64,000 nucleotides of DNA from the NCBI GenBank assembly GCA_014706385.1, contig JACGZH010000003.1, positions 1,815,501-1,879,500 on the forward strand, given 5' to 3'. Every line of letters starts with the position of its first letter. Positions within the stretch are counted from its first letter, which is position 1. Origin of the DNA: Phaffia rhodozyma (Eukaryota > Basidiomycota > Tremellomycetes > Cystofilobasidiales > Mrakiaceae). A program made the translations under genes and the position numbers. Below the pieces are notes generated by a model. That model worked only from the letters and a program-made list of their open reading frames with translations, was not told where the DNA came from and searched no databases. This document shows positions 19,850-31,524 of the stretch, piece after piece.

Positions 19850-22395
19850 ATGTCCACCAACAGGTTTGCTCTTGACGAGTCTCCCTGGTAAGACCTTCCC
19901 CATTTCTTTCACCGTCTCTCACTCATTCTTGCGCTCTGAAAGATACACCCAGTCTCAAACACTCATCTCATCCATTCTTCTTCCTTCCAGCCTCCCTCCT
20001 GTCCTCCTCGACCCTTGGCTTCCCGCGTCCGGTCTCGGTTTCAGACTGTCTATTCCCGACTTAGACACTTTACTCTCTCAACCAGACAACAGATCGTTGG
20101 CCTTCCCTCCCTTCTCTCCCCTATCCTCCGCCGGCGGAGGATGCTTTCAGTCAACTCTTCATCCCTCTCAGACCATCTCGGGCCCTAGCACTCTCTCTTC
20201 ATTCTCCCTGCCCAATGCATCCCGACCATCCAGTCTCACCGGCTCTCCCATCACGCCAGCCTCGGTCTCGGCCTCGGCCTCTGCTCGAAAGCACACCAGG
20301 CGAGATGCCAGACTGAGCAAACGGCCCAGCACAGACAGCATCGGAGAACGAGAACGGGAGAGACGGTTGAACTATCTCGGTCAACTCAACAAACGAGATA
20401 GCCTCGTGCTCATCAGAGCAGACGTCACCTCCAGAGTTGGATCTTGGTCCGACACCCAACATTCTCTCAATCCACTGCCTGTAGGTCCTTGTCTTTCTGT
20501 AAATCTTCAATGCATTCAGCCATCCATTCGTCCATCTATTCTCTCGGCCCAAAGTTCGTACCTTCTTACTCACCCCGGTTCTCCTCCGTTCCCCTCCTCC
20601 CAAGCCATCCTCATGGTCACCATCGACCGTGGACTCGGCCTCGTCGGTTTCATCCTACTCTGAGTACCTCGACTCGAGCTCCCCTTCAGACGCCGAATCC
20701 AGCCCCTCTTCCTCACCTACGTTTCCTTTCAGAAGAGCAGGCCGAACGAGGAGTATCTCGCTGACGTTCTCGTTCGAGGCGCACGACATCGACGACCCAA
20801 ACGTCGGCGCCCCGTTGGAATCTGACCAAGAGGTCGACAAAGCCCAAGTCAAAGGTCTTCCCCAGTTGCTTTTCTCCCCTCATCAACAACTCTCCGGGCA
20901 GACCTCCCCTTTCACCCGAGCCCTCCGACGTGCATCAGCCGCTGCCGTCGTCGTTGCCTCTTCCTCTTCCTCTTCTTCTTCCTCTTCTTCTTCCTCCTCC
21001 TCCTCCCTTTCACCACCGAGACTCATTCAGGCATTTTCTGACGACTGCGACTCGGATGATGACTACTCCGACGACTTCGAGCTCTCTTTTCCCGTCCCGG
21101 TTTTGACCCCCACCGTCGCCACCACTATCTCCACCAGACAGAACTTCGACTTCCGAAAGTCTTCTGGTTGGAAGGATATCTATATCCGATCGGCGCCCAC
21201 TCAACTCGAAATAGTAGAGCCCACAGTCAGTCAGACCGATCGAGTCTGTCCAGGTGATGAACTCCGCCCGGAACGAGTCACGGACGACGGAGAGATCGGG
21301 TATCTATCAAACGCGATCCGTCATCGGTCGACCCCTCCCTCCAGCCTTTCGACCAGAGCTCCGTTGGCGGCTGCAGCATCGACCGAGCGACCGACAGAAT
21401 TGGGAACCAACCGAGTCATCCAACCGATGACATCCACCGCCTCTCTCCCCTCTCTTCGTTCTTCTGCCGGTCCTTCTTCTGGACAACGCTCGAGTCTGCC
21501 GGTGCTGGGACGACCGAAGGGCGAACACCGATCGTTCGACCGACTGGCCATCTTTCTAAATAAGAGTTCCACAACCGACGATCTCGCCGGCCTTTACACA
21601 GGATCCAGCAGTAGACCCGGAAGTAACCGCGCTTGGGCCTCGGCCTCGTCTTTCAGGAGAAAGAACGTCTCTTGGGGAGGCCAACTCAAGATTGCTCACG
21701 TCGAAGCCGGGCCGGAAAAGAACCGAGAGGAAGCCCAGGTCGAGGGAATGGCCGACATGTTGGGAGCTCCTATCGTCGTCGAAGAAAAACGTCTACCGGC
21801 GATTCCTTCTGAATCTCAAGCAGAAGCCGAACCCGCAGCCAAGAAATCCTCTTCACCCTCCTCCCTCTGCTCTTCCTCTTCCTCCTCGACAGGTCGTCAA
21901 ACAACCAGACGGTCGATCGACGATCGTCTTCCATTTCAGACGACGTTTGTCGCTCGCGCAAAGACCGAGAACGCGCTCCAGCCGCCAAAGACACCTCTCC
22001 TTAATTCCACAGAGCTTTCTCAACCTACTACCAAGGCCGGACCCAACCCGGTTGCCGCCAGAGAGGCGAAACAGGAGGAAAAGAGTGGGGTGAATCATCA
22101 CGGGCAAGCCAAAGAGCAAAGCAAAGGCCCAGAAGAGGACGAGCTTTGCTACTGTGGAACGGCGTATCTGAAAGCTAGGCTCAACGCTCCGGTCAGACCT
22201 CATCTACGCTCGACCCATCTTCCTTCTCTCGCACCTCTGGCCGAGCCTCCCCGCAGACGGCGACGCCAACAGCAGCAGCAGCAGCAAAAGTCAGTGGCCC
22301 TTGCAAAAAAAACACCGGTCCGGAAAGAAAAGCGAGAAGGAAAACCGTGGAAAACGTTGTTTGTCAGGAGTCGACCCGTACAGCCGTCCGTCTGA
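19850..22395 (+). CDS. Large Ser-rich protein of unknown function
   Basis: Three exons, 19850-19887, 19991-20480 and 20605-22395, giving 772 residues with matching phases. The start MSTNRFALDESPC leads into a short ordered segment (LPPVLLDPWLPASGLGFRLS). Next comes long Ser/Pro/Arg-rich sequence with a poly-Ser run (about 20958-21005), acidic patches (CDSDDDYSDDFELSF), a KNVSWGGQLK motif and a basic C-terminus (PRRRRRQQQQQQQKSVA). No catalytic or DNA-binding domain is visible. Many SP, RS and SS pairs suggest a phosphorylated regulatory or cytoskeletal scaffold, which is inference only. The gene ends in an RSRP tail and has no membrane segment. Confidence 0.7.
20955..21009. repeat. Poly-serine coding repeat
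   Basis: A run of TCT/TCC/TCA codons coding about 17 Ser in a row inside the Ser-rich protein. Mixed codons suggest it is an old tract rather than a fresh expansion. Confidence 0.8.
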
Positions 22396-25042
22396 GCGCT
22401 TGGCTTCGTCGTCCTCTATGCTTTCTCTTCTTCCGTCGTTTTGACCTGATGTGCTTGGAAGCGCATCAATGCAACGGATAGAATCTCTTTTACTCATCTC
22501 GTCTCGTCTGTGCATCTTCCTTGAGGTCTTGGTTATCCTTAGGTGCCTTTTTTATGTGATCGTATCTTTCTCTCTATCTCTATATTCCTTATCTCTTGTT
22601 AATCTTTGAGCTCGATATTATCGTAATCTTCTACCATGATCATATACATTCGACGTCCTTCGATTCGGATCTCTTTCACGAAAACAAACGAGATACAGAA
22701 CTAATAAAGAAACAGAGATCGATTCGAGGAAAGCGAGAGATCGAAGCAAACGGGAAAACAAAGACAGACGATGATTGACGTTCTTATCTAATCAATGTTG
22801 ATCGCAACGGCGTCCGACGTGACTGGGCGGAACGTATATATCACTCCAGCTTCTAGTCTCCATGTTTGCCAGGATCGTTCTCTGTCCGACCCCAATCTTT
22901 TTCGCTCTCGTCCGTCTCACGTCTGACATCACTCATCGCTCGCAACTAGTGTTCAGAGCTGACCAAAGAAAGCAAAGAGAGAGGACGCGCGGAAGGGTCG
23001 GCTGTTCGTAGCCAGATCGGTCGACGAGGATGAACTCGATCAGAGACCTATCATGTATTGATCTTCCCACCCCGTTTTGTCATTGGGGATGCTTCCTTGA
23101 TCATATCCGTTGCTCGCCATTCTCCAACGGCGGGAATCACTGTTACACGAAACATCGAGTCAGTGTCCATTCAAACGAAATCACGCTCCACGTCGCGCGA
23201 TCGCTCTGTGGGCGATCAATATTTCTAAGAGAGGAACATCATGTCAGTGTATTCTTCCTTTGTATCACACGGTTTGATGAGACTTACTAGGTGGCTTGAT
23301 GGACGAACGGACTATCTGCGAATCATCGTTCCGCGAACAAGCGCGGTCTGCTAGCCCAGCTGCTATCTTAACTCTGTTGAGTGAGGAAGGAAAGCCCCAG
23401 GCATTCAATGATCGATCCCTTCTGATGATCTCCTGGTCTATTTCTCCAAGGTATGAAGCGTCTGTGATCAATCATGAGCCGATCCCTGAACCTATGTCCA
23501 AGCCGGTGTCAGTCGAACAGGAAATCCTTGGGAGGAGGCACTTGGTCGGCGAAAGTTCAGCAGAGAGACATCAAGAAGAATTCGTTGCAATACCATTCTA
23601 TTAGCTTCCTACAGTCCTCCCTTTTCCTTTCTTCTTTGACTCCCTCAGAAAAAAACCCCTGCAGAGAGATTTGACTTGAGGGTGGTTGCTTCCTCCTTCG
23701 TCTCACCATACCCTCCCTTGGTTTCGGAAAGCTGCGAAATCCCCGGTTGAGGATACAGATTGTTCTTGTCGCTTGCGCATGCGCATGCGCTCACCCTCGG
23801 TCTCCCCCGAGGTTTCTTTCATCAGCAATTTACACTTCTTCCTCACCTCTTTACCTACTGTTTAGTCCACCCCTTTTCTTGTTGTCTCGACTCTTCCTCA
23901 TTAAACTTTACTACAGGATGAAGAAAGTGTCGGGCCCATGAGGCTGTTCTGGGTACCTTCCACATCTCTCACGGCCGAACTACCGCTTGAAGCTGTTTGA
24001 TCAACGGATGTTTATCGCCGCAGATCCATCAATCCAACTTCTATTTCGTCCAATCGTCATTTGTTTATGTTTCACTACAGAGGCGTGTATGTCTTCGGCT
24101 TCCGTAAGACACTCAACGAACTGATCTTTTCTCCCCGTTCTAACAAGCATTTGAAACGACACCATCCGGTAGAATAGATACTCCCTGATCAACCGAGCCA
24201 AGTCAAGTCCATCACCCTGTCCCCGTCCTTTCCCAAGTTTCAACGTTTATTCACTTGCTCGCCTGTCTGTTGGACACTCGGTCAATTATCGTCAACCGTG
24301 TACAGGTTTCTTGATTAGTCTTCTGCTTCCAGATCATTTGTCGATCTTCTGTCTCTCTAATTTACATGTCCTCTGTCGTTTCAAACGGTCTGATAGTTGA
24401 GACGCGATGAAAGAAGCAAAACTGGTTTGCAATGCTGAAAGAGATCATCTATTCCTTCACCAGACGTCAAGCCTGATGGGCTGACTGACTGACCTTTGTT
24501 TTTTTAACATATATTTCTCCGCTTGGCTTCAAAGTTATTGTAAACATACATATCCGCTTAACGAGCCGCTCGAAACAAACTTATCTCTTTGAGCCCTCTG
24601 GAAAAAGAAACAATCCCAACTCACACTCGGGAAAGAACTCTTTCTTGCTACGTCTCTCACTTTCTCTCTCTCTCCGGCAGGCTCGACTACCGATGATGAT
24701 TAAAGGACAAGGGGGATATACCCGAATGCGCAGGTCATAGGCTCATGCGCCGGACGCCATGTCGAAACGCCAAAGGCTAAATACGAAATATGCCGTTCGG
24801 TTTAAAGCATAGTTTAAGCTTTTCCCCAAGCTCGGTATCAAACCCGACGCGTGGCCGACTCTGTCATGTATGGGCCTGGTCACGATCTGCTCATGGAAAC
24901 CATCCGAGCAGCCTAAGGGAAGGAATCGCCCTGTAGTCATCAAATCTCATAATTCTATTATGTCTTGGCTTCCTACCCGCTTGACCCTTTGGTGGCGGAT
25001 TGTGGGTGCGAAACACACACACATATGTACACAAACATACAC
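22396..25042. other. Convergent gap of about 2.6 kb without a supported gene
   Basis: Lies between the ends of the Ser-rich gene (+) and GPATCH11-like gene (-). I found no ORF with a family motif, no tRNA with matching A and B boxes, and no spliceosomal RNA core. It contains a 16-bp perfect palindrome at 23775-23790 and several short orphan frames (23296-23604, 24001-24243) that I do not support. In a window this dense the gap may hold a non-coding RNA or an unrecognised spliced gene. Confidence 0.4.
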
Positions 25043-27141
25043 TCAATCATGATCTTCTTCAGTTAACCCTGGGCATTCTCGATCCATCTGTTCGGAAGAG
25101 TCGTATGCGAATCCGCAGAAAATGCAGTATGAGAATTCTGAACGGAGGTAGTCGTGTGTGAGCAGCAGTCGTTGAAGAGCCTTTGAACGGATTTGTAGAA
25201 GGGAAAAGAAGAGGAAATCATAGTGACGATAAGGGTAGAATGTTAATCATGGGCCGCATGATTGATAGACTTGCGGAAAGCGAACAACAAGACAAGGCGT
25301 ACAGGTAGAACAACCCATTTCTTAGCTTCCCCAGCCAAGACCGCCCAGTTCTCTCCCTCCCCGTCTTCACCGTCCTTGTTCTCCTCCTTGTCGTTGCGTT
25401 CGGGATCTGCACTCTTACCGACCCGGATGGGTTTGTCGTCTTCGCCATCATCGTCGGTCCAGTCAAGTCTTTTCAGAGGACCTAGAGAATCGGCCTCCAT
25501 CTGTTTTTTCAACCTCTCTGCCCGGATGCGGTCCAAATCAGACTCGGTTCCAGGCTCAAAACCGGGCACAGCCTGTACAGTTTCATCTTCAGCATCACGA
25601 TGGACACTACCCGATTCGGTTTCGTCGGCGGAAAGAGGAGCAGTGAGGTATTCAAGCAACGGAGGTGGGAAGGATGGCAGATAAGACGGGTCCAGGTGAA
25701 GAATTGAAAACTTTCTCGACCCGAGGTCAAGAGAGCGGGACAGACACGGTTAGTGTAGGATCGACCCTCCAATCGAAAAAGATAGGAAAGAAGAGAGTAA
25801 AAGAGTAGAGGAGTAGAGGAAAAAAACTCACGCCTCGGTTGGAGCGTTCATCCAGCTCGATGACTGTTTTACGAGCGCTTCGAAGTTGGCTTTCTGCCTT
25901 TCGTTCCTCGTACTAATTCGATTGGAAAGAAAAGAAGGAGACAGGACATGGTTGAATGATCTGTTTCTACCACCAGAGCGCAGTGTATCTCCTTTAGAAG
26001 GGACGGGCGAACGCACCTCAATTTGTTGACGAGACCTGTAAGCATACGCATCAAGTGGAACAACAGGTGAGACCGTGTCCGATGCTCTTGGCTTTGACGG
26101 AGAGAGTGAAGCTTTCGGCTGAGCACCTAAACCTTTCCGACCTGATTTCACATAAGCACACAGGGACACAAAAAGGTTGTTACTGAGGAAGCGTGAGGTA
26201 AAGAAGGGAAAAAAAGAGAGAAAAAAAGAGAGAAAAAAAAAAGAGGATTAGGAAGTCTAGACAAACCTGCCCAGAGTTTGATTCCTAGAGGTTCTATCTT
26301 GGCCTTTGAAGTGGACATAACAGTAGGTTCAGGTTCAGGGTCTGATCCGACCTGGCTCTCTATCTTTCGTCGCTTCGAACAGCCTATCTCACTAATCCCC
26401 TCTTCTTCTTCGCTGTCATGAGTATGTTCTCTTGTATTCTCAGCTTTGTTCAAAGCTTCTTTTCGGTCCGCGGGAGTCGAGCTGATAGCATTGTTTGACT
26501 GTCCTGATGATTGTTTTCCTAGACTCTACACGAAACAAACCGTTTGAAAGCTATCAAATCAGTTGTGTCTCTGAATGAAAGAAATCAAAGGAAGAGAACA
26601 AGGGTAGAACAGATGACTGACATCACCGACTGAAAATCCCATGTTCATCATCATCTTCAAAGCCTTACTGGGTCCTTGACCGGCCTCTTGTTCCTTTTCG
26701 AACAGACTTTTCTTCAAACCTTCCTTCCTCCTTTCCTCTTCATCCTCACGAAGCTGTCTGAAGCTTTTCGGAGCATTGGCCTTGTTCCGAGCTTCTGACG
26801 CACGTTGGGCTTGTTTTCGTTTATCATTGTAAGACGTTGACTGGGTCGATCGTTTGGATGTTGTAGCCGGAGGAAGGATTTTAGCTAGAAAGGCATCTGA
26901 CATAAAGTCTTCCTCCTCCGAGTCCTCCACGCATCCACTGTTTACATCTAGTGGCATGAGAAACAAATGACAAACGTTGTACGGATGGTCCGTGAGCTGA
27001 TGATCGTATGTTGAACGAAGGAACGGAAAACTTGGGCACCGAGCCCGGCTAAGTCCGGAGGAGGTAGTAACCGAGGGTTTTAATAGGCCTCAGTCCAGCC
27101 GACGAGTTAATTTCGGACGTACCTTCGCTTACATCGGCCAT
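25043..27141 (-). CDS. G-patch and DUF4187 protein (GPATCH11/CCDC75-like)
   Basis: Seven exons, all in phase: 27123-27141, 26622-26947, 26267-26525, 26017-26141, 25832-25912, 25303-25710 and 25043-25180, giving 451 residues. The N-terminus has the acidic EEDFMSDAFL motif seen in GPATCH11. A lysine/arginine-rich coiled coil follows, then the G-patch (KMMMNMGFSVGD joined to SLGKQ, later IEPLGIKLWAGRKGLG). YEERKAESQLRSARKTVIEL continues the family pattern. The last exon codes DUF4187: YLRSEFSYCIFCGFAYDSSE then ECPGLTEEDHD, with a CxxC pair. G-patch proteins activate DEAH helicases in splicing or ribosome assembly; human GPATCH11 is nuclear and kinetochore-linked. A frame reading past the exon 6 donor would lose DUF4187, so the last intron is needed. 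Confidence 0.87.
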
Positions 27142-27322
27142 ACCCGACGAAGAGAGTTTCCTCGAAAACTTGACTCGTTCAAAGTATTTTGATGACCTGC
27201 TCCTATCTTTCTCTTCGGTACACTCATCTTCTCCTATCTAGTTCGACAAAAACACAGGCCATACCTTCAGGACAAGCTCAGACAAAGATACATAAATCCC
27301 ATTAACTGAAAGCATCCCATTT
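27142..27322. promoter_or_regulatory. Short divergent promoter, GPATCH11-like / MFS carrier
   Basis: Only 181 bp separate the two outward start codons, so both core promoters must be packed here. It is AT-richer near the carrier side. No specific element is claimed. Confidence 0.5.
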
Positions 27323-30300
27323 ATGGCAACTGAGAACTCCTCACCATCGGAGGGATCTGTTCCACTCGACCTAGTCCGAGAGTTGGAGTCAGACGCCGAG
27401 AAGTCATTAGACCTGCCAGGTCCGCATGCAGACATGACTCACAAACCGGTCGATCCGTACGAGGTTTACCTCAAGTTCTCTCGTTCGTTCTTGCCCTGCT
27501 CGACGTTCTGTTGTTTGCTATCAGTCCAAAAGTGGATGAATTAAACTTGTTTTGACTTGGCGTCCTTTGCACTTTGTACAGCGCGGCGCAAGAAAGCGAT
27601 CACTTGTCTGGTATCTTTCGCCGCGTTCCTATCTCGTTCGTTTTTGGTTTACCCTACAAGTGTGCATACCTATCAATTCTAACTGTGCAAGCGTCCTGAC
27701 CTGCCTCTTCTGGTTAAACGTGTACAGCACTCGCCTCAGCGTCGTTCTTTCCTAGTATTCCAGACGTGGCCGAGTCCGTCAATACAACGAAAGAAGTCAT
27801 CAACTACACCGTCGCTATCTTTGTACGTCACCGATCATCGGGTGAAGAGTTTGGTCCCCTTATCGCTTGAGAACTCTGTACTCATCGTTGTGTTTTGTTC
27901 TGTCTACTCGAATAGCTCTTGTTTCTTGGTTCAGCTCCGCTTATCTGGGCTCCTCTATCTGGATTCTATGGCAGACGGAACGTCTATCTAGCGTCGCTTC
28001 CTATATTCATCGGTGGCAGTATCGGATGCTCGTTCTCCAACACTCTGGGTAGCTTGATAGCCACCAGATGTTTACAGGCCATTGGTCATTCCTTTCCTAT
28101 TCTCTTTCGTGGTCAAACTATCTCCTAGTTCGCTCGATCTTCTAATCCTTGTTCTCTATGCATCTTTTACAGGTGGCTCAGCCGTGCTGAGTGTTGGAGC
28201 AGGCACGATCGGCGATATCTATTCGCCCATCGAGAGAGCAGGCGCCATGGGCTTGTTCTACCTTGGAGCAGTCAGTAAGTTTTGAGCAGATTTATAGGAG
28301 ACTATCATTCTATCAGACACTGACTAGAACGACTGCCCTGAATTCGATTGATCCTTGACCTTTCCAGTGGGTCCAGCGTTAGCACCACTATTTGCAGGGT
28401 GAGGAAACTTTGTTCAACTTTCTCTCCTCTCTAACTATAGGTTGTTTTTATTACTATTTTTAACGTGTTGTGTCACATCTTTTCGTTTTCTTCTTCCTTT
28501 CTGGTTCCTGTGTTCAGTCTTTTGCAACAGTACACCGCCCCTGGATGGAGAAGTACTCAATACCTCTTAGCAGGCGCTGGTGGAGCCGCATTGGTTCTCA
28601 TATTCTTCTTCCTGTACGCCTCGACCCGTTTTTCTACAAATGCCTCCCGTCATTCTGACCTGCTCTTTGTCGTCATCGCCTCCTGGACCAATACAATTCT
28701 TCTTTCAGTCCTGAGACTTGGCACGGCCCGACTCCCCACATGCTTGCCAAACAACGTACCGGTAAGAAGTTTGTAATGTACTGGTTCAATCCAGTACGGA
28801 GTGTCGGTCTTTTGCGTTTCACAAACATTCTGTTCATCGTGAGTCCTTGGCTCGATTAGCCTCCCCTTTCTTCACCTTGGTTTCTCCGAGAACTTGTTCT
28901 TACTCTTATTCTGAATGCAGAGCTTGAACAGTTCGCTAGTCTTGTTGACAACCTATGTGCTTGTCGTGCCGATAACATCTACTATGGTACTTCCATCATT
29001 CACTTTCATACACCGATATTCGACAGTTTGTTGTGTAGATTGCTAAATGAAGCACTGAATTACTTGAACGTAGCAACCTCGATATGGAATCACAAATGCC
29101 GCCATCGTCGGTTTACTCTATCTTCCTCAAGGAGTAGGTAACATCATTGGTAGTCGGATCGGAGGACTGTATGCAGACAAGGTGGTTCGGAAGTATATCG
29201 ACAAGAGAGGATACCGTGAGCATTTTTCTCTTGTTTGATTCGTGGGGTTTCCGTATCAAACAATCTGAGCATGTTTACATATCATCTTCGTATCCTCGGA
29301 AACGACAGGTCGGCCGGAAGACAGATTGTACTCTACATTATTAGGAGGGTTTGTACAAAGATTCTTTCTCTTTAACCTTGTCTTGTCCTTGTCTTTTGTA
29401 CTGACTAGGTTTGATCTTCTGTGTGCATACAAACACACATACAGAGGGATCATCCTTCCCGTCTCGCTCATCGGAGCAGGTTGGACCATCCAGACAGGTG
29501 CAGGCGGGCTCGCCCCGCCTTGTGTTTTTATGTGTTCGTTCAATCTTTCGACTTGTCAGACTATGGAGTGGTATGTGCTAATCTAAGATGTTGGTTGAGG
29601 AATACCTAGTTTCTTCTGGATTTGGTCTTATGCTGGTCTTTTCAAGCGCGAACACATAGTGCGTTATGTTCCCGTATCCTTCCGGCACGTTACTCATCCT
29701 GACTGGCTGACGTGACTATCCCTCCTGTATGTTTCTGGCTCGTAAGTTGTGTGGACTGTCTTCAAAGTCGTTCGGCCGAAGTTATCGGTCAGTTCTTTCC
29801 TTCATGATACTTGAGACTTTCTCTTCTTTTGTCTCTTCTGACGTCTTACCCCTTTGTTCGTTCATTGATTCATTCAGCGATCAACAATTGTATGCGATAG
29901 TGAGTACCAACATCCTTTCTCTCAACACGGGGCTTCATCTTTTTTTACTTCAAAACCACCCCTGAACTGACGGCGTTCGTCTTTATCTGTTTTCTTACTA
30001 AAGCGTCTTTTCCGCTGCAGGAACAGCCGGAATCCTTCCTCTGATCAACAAGATTGGTGTAGGTTGGGCAGACACCTGGGCGGCAGGACTGACGATCATT
30101 GGATTTCTTTTTGTATGTGCCATCATCCGATGGGGTGAACGATGGGCCGGCCGATCTGCTCCCGAGATCCCCTTGGACAACCCGCCTTCCGGCTTGGATG
30201 GAACCGGGCCCATTCATCACGACGAGAAAGGCAGCCGAGCGGATGAACCGAACTTTTCATCAGTGATCGACGACCGAGGCTTGCGCCGGCCTTCAAACTT

Positions 30301-30478
30301 CACAATACCGGTAGATTTGACAGGGAAAGAATTAAACTCGTCAACGAGGGATCATTCGATCATAGGTCTATCGACAGAGAGCACGGTGGCTGGTTCCACA
30401 TTCGGGTCGGGGAAGCCGATCGATGTTGATGGTGACGAGGACGGTGCAACAGATTTGAAAAGGAAAGTTGTCGGATGA
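27323..30478 (+). CDS. MFS transporter, DHA1 family (Qdr/Aqr1-like)
   Basis: Many-exon gene. The first exons are 27323-27482 and 27582-27635, with a GTTCGT donor on both, followed by an exon beginning at about 27731. The N-terminal tail ends DPYEVYLKFSPRRKKA, the usual lead into helix 1 of DHA1 drug:H+ antiporters. The loop 2-3 motif A reads APLSGFYGRRNVYLAS. The antiporter motif C region reads IGDIYSPIERAGAMGLFYLG then MGPALAPLFAG. Later exons give SRIGGLYADKVVRKYIDKRG in the central-to-second-half loop, and the end of the last helix is followed by a hydrophilic tail of about 110 residues ending DLKRKVVG. It is expected in the plasma membrane, exporting drugs, polyamines or small acids; the substrate is unknown. 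The exact borders of the late exons are approximate. Confidence 0.8.
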
Positions 30479-31524
30479 ACTGTGGACAGGAGGTGGGAGA
30501 GGCATGGTTTCCTCCTTTCTTTATTTTTCCTAGAATGCGATTTGTAGCATAGTTTATAAATCAATCGATCGGATTGAGACTAAAATATCAAAAAGAAAGA
30601 GCCAAAGGCTATAGATATGTCCTGAAGTTGACGGTGTTCCTCTTCGATCAAAAATATCTCATACATCCTAGTCAGATTCCGAGATTCCATGATTCCGAGA
30701 TGCAGAATACAAGATGCGAGGTTCCAAGACGCGAAACGGAGGGATCTTTGACGATTTACAGGGTCGAATACCTGACGATCCGACCACAAAACAAAGGAAA
30801 AGAGGAGAAGATGAAGAAACGATTTATTTTAAAAAAAATAAAAAAAAGCAGATAGGGCGACTCATTGAAGAAAAGAAGCTTACAAAGACAGCACAATACA
30901 AAACGACGAAACCAATGGAAAACCAGAACCAAATCCAGAACGAACAGTAAGGAAGAGGAAAGACGCAAGGAAGGAGGCGCATATAGTAGTGTAAACGTCG
31001 AGGGTAAGCATAAGTCCGTCTGATGAAGGCAGAGAACGGAGGAAGTCACTGGGTGAAAGAGATGGGATAGAAGAGGAGTGAATCAAACCCCAATAAGTTA
31101 TCTACATTGTAGGGATGTGTGAACGACCAAAATAAAGAATCAAAGGGATGATAAACTACAAGGCAAAAGACCAACAGTATAGACCAAGAGAAAGGAAACG
31201 TGAGAACAATCAGAGAGAGATAAGGTGAGCCGAGGAAGACAAACCAAGACGTAAGAGACACAGACACAGATCAAGCGAGATGCAAAAGCGAGATGAAAAA
31301 ACGGCTCGTGAAAGATAGTGGAGTCTATAGAAGTTAGAAGATTACGTGACAAGAAATAGTGTCGAAAAAGAGGTGAAATGGCAAAGAAAGATGATAGATG
31401 GTCGAAGAGTATAGAATAATAACGAGAACAAAGAGGAGATGAATGAAGAAAAGTATGTAGAACAGAACAGGGATAAATTGATCGCCTTGATCTGGCAAGC
31501 GAGATACTTGGTTTAGACGATAGC
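30479..31524. other. Convergent intergenic region, MFS carrier / HMG factor
   Basis: About 1 kb of AT-rich DNA between two gene ends. No supported ORF or RNA. The short frames here (for example 30574-30855) lack family features. Confidence 0.5.

Noticed and set aside
23296..23604. 102-residue plus-strand ORF in the gene-free gap
   Set aside because: It opens with a non-ATG codon, shows no recognisable motif, and has no clear neighbouring exon.
24001..24243. 80-residue minus-strand ORF in the gene-free gap
   Set aside because: Too short and motif-free to support.
30479..31524. Several short ORFs in the convergent region
   Set aside because: No family motif, no splice pattern, and AT-rich composition unlike coding exons.
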